Assembly: GCF_003945545.1 (NCBI RefSeq) | Contig: NZ_CP029617.1 | Location: forward strand, 8,025,001-8,089,000 | Direction of reading: 5' to 3' | From: Streptomyces sp. WAC 01529 | GTDB lineage: Bacteria; Actinomycetota; Actinomycetes; Streptomycetales; Streptomycetaceae | Length of the DNA: 64,000 nt | Shown: positions 60,279 through 64,000 of the stretch, piece by piece | Layout of the letters: every line of letters begins with the position of its first letter | Numbering within the stretch: the stretch's first letter is position 1 | The notes under the pieces: model-generated | What the model saw: the letters and a program-made list of their open reading frames with translations, nothing else | What the model was told of the DNA's origin: nothing | The model's database searches: none | Position numbers and translations under genes: made by a program

Positions 60279-61274
60279 TCAGGAGCCCGTGGGCGAGGCG
60301 GCCAGGCGCCCCAGCACGTCACAGGCGAGATTGCGGGCCAGCGGCACCTTGAACGAGTTGTCCCGCAGCGGCTCGGCCTCGGCGAGTTCCGTGTCGACGG
60401 CCCGCCGGAACGCCTCGCCGCTCGGCGGGCCGCCCAGCAGCTCCCGCTCGGCACGCAGGGCACGCCAGGGCCGGTGCGCAAGGCCGCCGAAAGCGATCCG
60501 TACCTCGCGTACGACGGACTCCTCGACGCTCAGCACCACGGCCACGGAGGCGAGCGCGAAGGCGTACGAGGCGCGGTCGCGGGCCTTGCGATAGGCACAG
60601 GGCAGCCCCGCCGTCGCGGACGGGAGCAGGACGCCGGTGATCAGCTCGCCGTGCGTGATCTCGGTGTCCACATCGGGGCGCTCGCCCGGCAGCCGGTGGA
60701 ACTCGGCCGCGGGCACGGTCCGCCGGCCCCGCGCTCCGTACAGCTCCACCTGCGCGTCGAGTGCGGCGAGCGCGACCGCCATGTCGGAGGGGTGGGTGGC
60801 GATGCACTGCCGCGAGTGGCCGAGGACCGCGTGGTCGCGGTGGATGCCGTCGCGCGCGCCGCAGCCGGAGCCGGGCGCACGCTTGTTGCACGGCATGGCC
60901 AGGTCCTGGAAGTAGGGGCAGCGGGTGCGCTGGAGCAGATTGCCGCCCGTCGTGGCCATGTTGCGCAGCTGGCCCGAGGCCCCCGAGAGGAGCGCCTGGG
61001 ACAGCACCGGATAGCGCTCGCGCACCAGCGGATGCGCGGCGAGGTCGCTGTTGCGCACCGTCGCCCCGACGCGGACGGACCCGTCGCGCAGTTCCTCGAC
61101 GGAGTCCAGCGGCAGCGCGCTGATGTCGATCACCGCCCGGGGGCTCTCCACGCCCAGCTTCATCAGGTCGACGAGGTTGGTGCCACCGCCCAGGTAGCGC
61201 GAGCTGGGCCGGCCCGCGTGTGCCGCGGTGGCCTCCTCGACGCTGTGGGCCCGTACGTACCTGAAGGACTTCAC
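60279..61274 (-). CDS. Molybdenum hydroxylase FAD subunit (PaoB type, extra Fe-S)
   Basis: A 331-aa FAD-binding protein: RYLGGGTNLVDLMKLG (FAD pyrophosphate loop) and ATTGGNLLQRTRCPYF. An insertion with four Cys (RCPYFQDLAMPCNKRAPGSGCGARDG ... SRQC in segments) matches the extra [4Fe-4S] cluster of E. coli PaoB, so this is the Pao-like branch rather than classic xanthine dehydrogenase. The GTG at 61274 overlaps the Fe-S subunit stop (GTGA). Confidence 0.92.
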   Translation of the reverse strand: MKSFRYVRAHSVEEATAAHAGRPSSRYLGGGTNLVDLMKLGVESPRAVIDISALPLDSVEELRDGSVRVGATVRNSDLAAHPLVRERYPVLSQALLSGASGQLRNMATTGGNLLQRTRCPYFQDLAMPCNKRAPGSGCGARDGIHRDHAVLGHSRQCIATHPSDMAVALAALDAQVELYGARGRRTVPAAEFHRLPGERPDVDTEITHGELITGVLLPSATAGLPCAYRKARDRASYAFALASVAVVLSVEESVVREVRIAFGGLAHRPWRALRAERELLGGPPSGEAFRRAVDTELAEAEPLRDNSFKVPLARNLACDVLGRLAASPTGS

Positions 61275-61804
61275 CGGATCACGTCCTCCACGGCCTCGAC
61301 GATGTGCGGATAGGCGCCGCAGCGGCACAGGTTGCCGCTCAGCCGCTCGCGGATCTCGTCCCTGGTCAGCTCCGCGGGCGAGCCGATGGCCGTGCCCGGC
61401 TCCGTGACGTGCGAGGGGTGGCCCGCCTCGGCCTCCGCGAGGGCGCCGACGGCCGAGCAGATCTGGCCCGGGGTGCAGTAGCCGCACTGGAAGGCGTCGC
61501 GCTCCAGGAAGGCCCGCTGCACGGGGTGCCTCCCCTCGCCGTCGGCGGAGCGCAGCCCTTCGACGGTGGTGATGTCGGCCCCCTCATGGGCGACGGCGAG
61601 CAGCAGACAGCTGTTCGCGCGGCGCCCGTCGACGAGGACGGTGCAGGCACCGCACTGACCGTGGTCGCAGCCCTTCTTGGCGCCGGTCAGACCCAGCTGC
61701 TCGCGCAGCACGTCCAGCAGCGTGGAGCGGTGGTCGACGGTGGGACGGCGGGGCTCGCCGTTCACCGTCAGGGGTACTTCCGAGTGGAACACTTCGGTTC
61801 CCAT
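61271..61804 (-). CDS. Molybdenum hydroxylase 2Fe-2S subunit (PaoA type)
   Basis: A 177-aa protein with two [2Fe-2S] sites: plant-type GCDHGQCGACTVLVDG and C-terminal CGYCTPGQICSAVGAL with NLCRCGAYPHIVEAVEDVI. It passes electrons from Mo to FAD. GGAG precedes ATG 61804. E. coli PaoA has a Tat signal; none is visible here, so the complex is probably cytosolic. First gene of the three-gene operon. Confidence 0.92.
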   Translation of the reverse strand: MGTEVFHSEVPLTVNGEPRRPTVDHRSTLLDVLREQLGLTGAKKGCDHGQCGACTVLVDGRRANSCLLLAVAHEGADITTVEGLRSADGEGRHPVQRAFLERDAFQCGYCTPGQICSAVGALAEAEAGHPSHVTEPGTAIGSPAELTRDEIRERLSGNLCRCGAYPHIVEAVEDVIR

Positions 61805-61979
61805 GCGACTCCGCTCCCTCGTCCGACGTGATCCGTGAGGTGACCGCTTGTCCAGCCTGAGCCAGGAGACGCGTTCCGGCATGCCGGGGGGAGCCGGATG
61901 CGGCAACCCGCCCCGGTGACCAGCGCTACGGGAGACCATGACAGCAGCCATGCACCTCGTACCGCAGAAGGAGACTCGT

Positions 61980-62405
61980 ATGCCTCTCAACGTCGAAGAG
62001 CGCGAACAGTTCCTGGCCGAGCCCCACATCGGGGCGCTCGCCGTGGCCGAGACCGGGGGACGGGGCCCGCTCACGCTCCCGATCTGGTACCAGTACGCGC
62101 CGGGCGGCGAGCTGTGGGTGATGACCGGCCGCAACTCCAAGAAGGGACGCCTGATCGCCGCCGCGGGACGCTTCTCCCTGATGATCGACCGCCTGGAGCC
62201 GACCGTCCGCTACGTCTCCGTCGAGGGCCCCGTGGTCCGCACCGAGGACGCCACCATCGAGCAGCTCCGGGAGATCTCCGCCCGCTATCTCCCGGCGGAC
62301 AAGGTGGAGGAGTACGTGGAGTTCGCCTCCAAGGAACACGGCGAGCAGGCCGTGTACTACCTGCGCCCCGAGCACTGGTACTCCTCGGACCTCGGCGCAC
62401 TCTGA
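61980..62405 (+). CDS. PPOX-class flavin/F420-binding protein
   Basis: A 141-aa pyridoxamine 5'-phosphate oxidase-fold protein (VEEREQFLAEPHIGALAVAE, then TLPIWYQYAPGGELWVMTGR and GRLIAAAGRFSLMIDRLEP). Such proteins bind FMN, F420 or heme. AAGGAG 7 nt before ATG 61980 fixes the start. It is divergent from the Pao-like operon. Substrate unknown. Confidence 0.85.
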   Translation: MPLNVEEREQFLAEPHIGALAVAETGGRGPLTLPIWYQYAPGGELWVMTGRNSKKGRLIAAAGRFSLMIDRLEPTVRYVSVEGPVVRTEDATIEQLREISARYLPADKVEEYVEFASKEHGEQAVYYLRPEHWYSSDLGAL

Positions 62406-62421
62406 TGCCCACCGGGCCGCG

Positions 62422-62427
62422 TACGTT
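62422..62427 (+). promoter_or_regulatory. -10 box of a leaderless promoter
   Basis: TACGTT lies 7 nt before ATG 62435, with no ribosome site, and supports that start over an ATG at 62405. Confidence 0.45.
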
Positions 62428-62434
62428 CGTGCCC

Positions 62435-62914
62435 ATGACCGATGACTGGAAGAGGGACCGGATAGGCAGCGCGCTGAAGGGCGAGAACCCCTCGGTGCTG
62501 CGGCGGTTGACGGCGGGGTTCGCGGCAATCGGGGACGTGCAGTTCCTGCCGGGGTACTCGGTGCTCCTGACCGACGACCCCGCCGTGCGGCGCCTGTCCG
62601 ACCTGCCCAAGGAGAAGCGGCTCGGCTTTCTGTCCGACATGGACCGGCTGGGGGAGGCGGTCGAGCGGGCCTGCCATCGCATGGACCCCGCGTTCCGGCG
62701 AGTGAACCTGGAGATCCTCGGCAACACCGACGGCTTTCTGCACGCGCATGTCTGGCCGCGCTTCGAGTGGGAGCCCGCGGATCTGATCGGTATGCCGGTG
62801 TGGCTCTATCCGCGTGAGCGGTGGAGCGACGGCCGGTTCGCGCTCGGCCCGCGCCACGACGAGCTGCGGGAGGCTATCGGCCGCGAACTCGACCGCCTGG
62901 GCTCGCCGGAGTGA
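62435..62914 (+). CDS. HIT-like nucleotide hydrolase/transferase
   Basis: A 159-aa protein of the HIT superfamily. The motif NTDGFLHAHVWPRFEWEP (HxHxWPR) is the histidine-triad-like active site; VQFLPGYSVLLTDDPAVRRLSDLP and FRRVNLEILGN form the fold. Likely acts on dinucleoside polyphosphates or nucleotidyl conjugates. A frame extension to ATG 62405 exists, overlapping the PPOX stop, but the leaderless box favours 62435. Confidence 0.82.
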   Translation: MTDDWKRDRIGSALKGENPSVLRRLTAGFAAIGDVQFLPGYSVLLTDDPAVRRLSDLPKEKRLGFLSDMDRLGEAVERACHRMDPAFRRVNLEILGNTDGFLHAHVWPRFEWEPADLIGMPVWLYPRERWSDGRFALGPRHDELREAIGRELDRLGSPE

Positions 62915-62919
62915 CGGTG

Positions 62920-62951
62920 CGGGCCCGCCGCCCCTCTGGACGGCGGGCCCG
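62920..62951. terminator. Bidirectional hairpin terminator
   Basis: CGGGCCCGCCG (62920-62930), 10-nt loop, exact complement (62941-62951), in the gap between the convergent HIT and small secreted-protein genes. Confidence 0.78.
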
Positions 62952-62955
62952 ACGG

Positions 62956-63231
62956 TCAGCGGCCGCCCAACTCCCCATTCGTCGGCAGCATGCCGCGCTG
63001 CGCGAGCTCCAACGTCGTCTTGGCGGTGGTCAGGCCGGTCTTGGTGCCCTCAAGGAGGTGCTTGCTGGTGGTGCCCGGGTCCCGCAGCGTGTCGCCGACG
63101 GCCTTGCCCGTGTTGTTCTTCTTCACGGGCGCGTCGTGCACGGCGGTCGCGGCGGCCTCGGCCGGGCCTCCCATGGCGAGGGCGGCTGCGGCGAGGGTCA
63201 GGACGGCGAGGGCTCGCTTCTGATTGCTCAT
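62956..63231 (-). CDS. Small secreted protein, 91 aa
   Basis: A signal peptide (NQKRALAVLTLAAAALAMGG, cleavage near AEA-AA) is followed by about 60 mature residues, basic and polar (VKKNNTGKAVGDTLRDPG, then LLEGTKTGLTTAKTTLELAQ). No Cys. Resembles small cell-surface or matrix peptides of streptomycetes; family not recognised. GAGAGG lies just 2 nt before the ATG. The 273-nt gap upstream (63232-63504) holds only the hairpin near its end. Confidence 0.65.
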   Translation of the reverse strand: MSNQKRALAVLTLAAAALAMGGPAEAAATAVHDAPVKKNNTGKAVGDTLRDPGTTSKHLLEGTKTGLTTAKTTLELAQRGMLPTNGELGGR

Positions 63232-63458
63232 GCCCTCTCAAACGGCCGCGCACGGGTTGAGGATGCGTCCACCCCGGCGATACGGCGCACGATTCCACCA
63301 TCGGAGCGAACGACGTACGGCCGGTGCCCCCGGGGGGCGGTTCTTGAAATCCGCCGGTGGCAGGTGTGAGCGGCTCGGTGACGGGCAGGCGAGGAGTGCA
63401 GGGGTGACAACCTGATCGGCGTCGCTGAATGGTCAGTGGGCGGCGCCACCTGTGAGCT

Positions 63459-63497
63459 GAGCGGCCGCGCCTTCGTGGGACAGGGACGCGGCCGCTC
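63459..63497 (-). terminator. Perfect 11-bp hairpin terminator
   Basis: GAGCGGCCGCG (63459-63469) and CGCGGCCGCTC (63487-63497) with a 17-nt loop, 8 nt after the stop of the minus-strand peptidase gene. Confidence 0.7.
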
Positions 63498-63504
63498 ACG
63501 CGTC

Positions 63505-64000
63505 TCACTCCCCGCGGCAGACCACGTCTCGCGCCGGCAGCTCGCCGGTGTCCAAGTAGGCGTTCACCCGCTTGTCCACGCAGGCGTTCCCGTAGTCGGC
63601 GTAGACGCCGTGCTGGTTGGCGCCGGGCACCGTGACCAGCCGGGACCGCGACCAGTTCTCCCGTACCTGCCGCGCCCCAGCGTAGGTGGTGCGCGTGTCA
63701 CCGGTGGCGTTGACCAGCAGCGCCGGTATGTCGTTGTCGACCACGGTCGGCGCCTCGACGGGGCGGTCCCAGAATTCGCACGCCGAGATGTTGCGCGTCA
63801 GGGGACTGGCGAAGGGTGCCGTCTGCCGACCGGCCTGGATGTCACGCCAGTAGCTCTGGGTCCCGCGCCGGGCCGCTACATCGCCGCAGAGGATCGCCGA
63901 CTGCGCACTGCCCTGGTGCGACCCCGCCTCGGTGGTCAGGCTCTCCAGCATCTTCGTGAGCCAGGGCCCCGGCTCCACGCGGTCCCGGTCGGCGGCGCGC
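63505..64000 (-). CDS. TAP-like secreted aminopeptidase, 3' part only
   Basis: The C-terminal 165 residues of an alpha/beta hydrolase; the 5' end is beyond the window and the frame stays open to 64000. IPALLVNATGDTRTTYAGARQV contains the catalytic Asp (GDTRTTY) and VTVPGANQHGVYADYGNACVDK the catalytic His of the tripeptidyl-aminopeptidase (SlpD/E, Tap) family; paired Cys (ISACEFW, NACVDK, VVCRGE) fit a secreted protein. The nucleophile region is not in the window. Confidence 0.85.
   Translation of the reverse strand, partial: RAADRDRVEPGPWLTKMLESLTTEAGSHQGSAQSAILCGDVAARRGTQSYWRDIQAGRQTAPFASPLTRNISACEFWDRPVEAPTVVDNDIPALLVNATGDTRTTYAGARQVRENWSRSRLVTVPGANQHGVYADYGNACVDKRVNAYLDTGELPARDVVCRGE

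Noticed and set aside
58130..60352. Long plus-strand frame opposite the molybdenum subunit
   Set aside because: Low-complexity Arg/His/Val-rich product; the minus strand encodes all motifs of a known family.
1..64000. tRNA, rRNA, CRISPR, prophage or complete insertion sequence
   Set aside because: Searched by eye for tRNA arms, regular spacers, integrase and intact transposase features; none found.

Overview
This 64 kb window is very GC-rich actinomycete DNA, almost certainly from a Streptomyces chromosome. The evidence is strong G/C bias at third codon positions, GTG starts, many ATGA/GTGA overlaps between genes, several apparently leaderless genes with a TANNNT box 6-7 nt before the start, a conservon (cvn) operon, an AfsR/SARP-type regulator and a rare TTA codon. 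Gene order looks accessory or chromosome-arm-like: many solitary metabolic enzymes, each next to its own one-component regulator, and no ribosomal or core replication genes. I saw no tRNA, rRNA, CRISPR array, intact insertion sequence or prophage.

Layout. 0-5.6 kb: CYP102-like P450 divergent from a TetR regulator across a symmetric operator; DeoR regulator coupled to a HAD hydrolase; a secreted helical protein overlapping a small cytosolic protein. 5.7-9.9 kb: multidrug-type ABC half-transporter, mycothiol-dependent isomerase-like protein, isochorismatase-fold protein without the usual cysteine, and a NodB deacetylase-fold secreted protein with altered metal motif. 10-17.1 kb: minus-strand redox operon (FMN reductase, two zinc-free MDR oxidoreductases, large LAL regulator) divergent from an MFS exporter, with a 25-bp inverted control element placed the same way in front of both promoters. 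17.3-20.1 kb: a binding protein with no signal peptide, GNAT, TerC and a 62-aa zinc-ribbon protein.

20.3-27.3 kb is the most coherent block: a complete conservon cvnA-B-C-D followed by a CYP157-type P450 whose K-helix ExxR arginine is Trp, converging on a sesquiterpene synthase that is divergent from a terpene-type P450. cvnA carries the only in-frame TTA codon I found in the window, which suggests bldA control. 27.3-38.5 kb: CGNR regulator with an operator over its leaderless promoter, an F420/FMN oxidoreductase, an M13 peptidase broken by one missing base, a PIG-L deacetylase, a decayed IS701-type transposase, a FUSC membrane protein, and a PrxQ peroxiredoxin preceded by a translationally coupled 23-codon leader ORF built from a five-codon repeat.

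38.5-48.5 kb: CPBP protease with an XRE-TPR regulator, a secreted M64 peptidase, a LacI/nucleoside hydrolase/MFS salvage unit with paired operators, a ferredoxin-MBL fusion, and two small genes near a Crp-like site. 48.6-58.1 kb: AfsR-like SARP divergent from a CYP152-type peroxygenase across a 24-bp tandem repeat, HAD phosphatase, SigB-family sigma factor, Orn/Lys/Arg decarboxylase, an acidic disordered protein and an HhH-PHP protein. 58.1-64 kb: PaoABC-like molybdenum aldehyde oxidoreductase (three subunits, with an extra Fe-S cysteine cluster in the FAD subunit), PPOX and HIT-fold proteins, a small secreted protein, and the 3' end of a TAP-like secreted peptidase that runs off the window.
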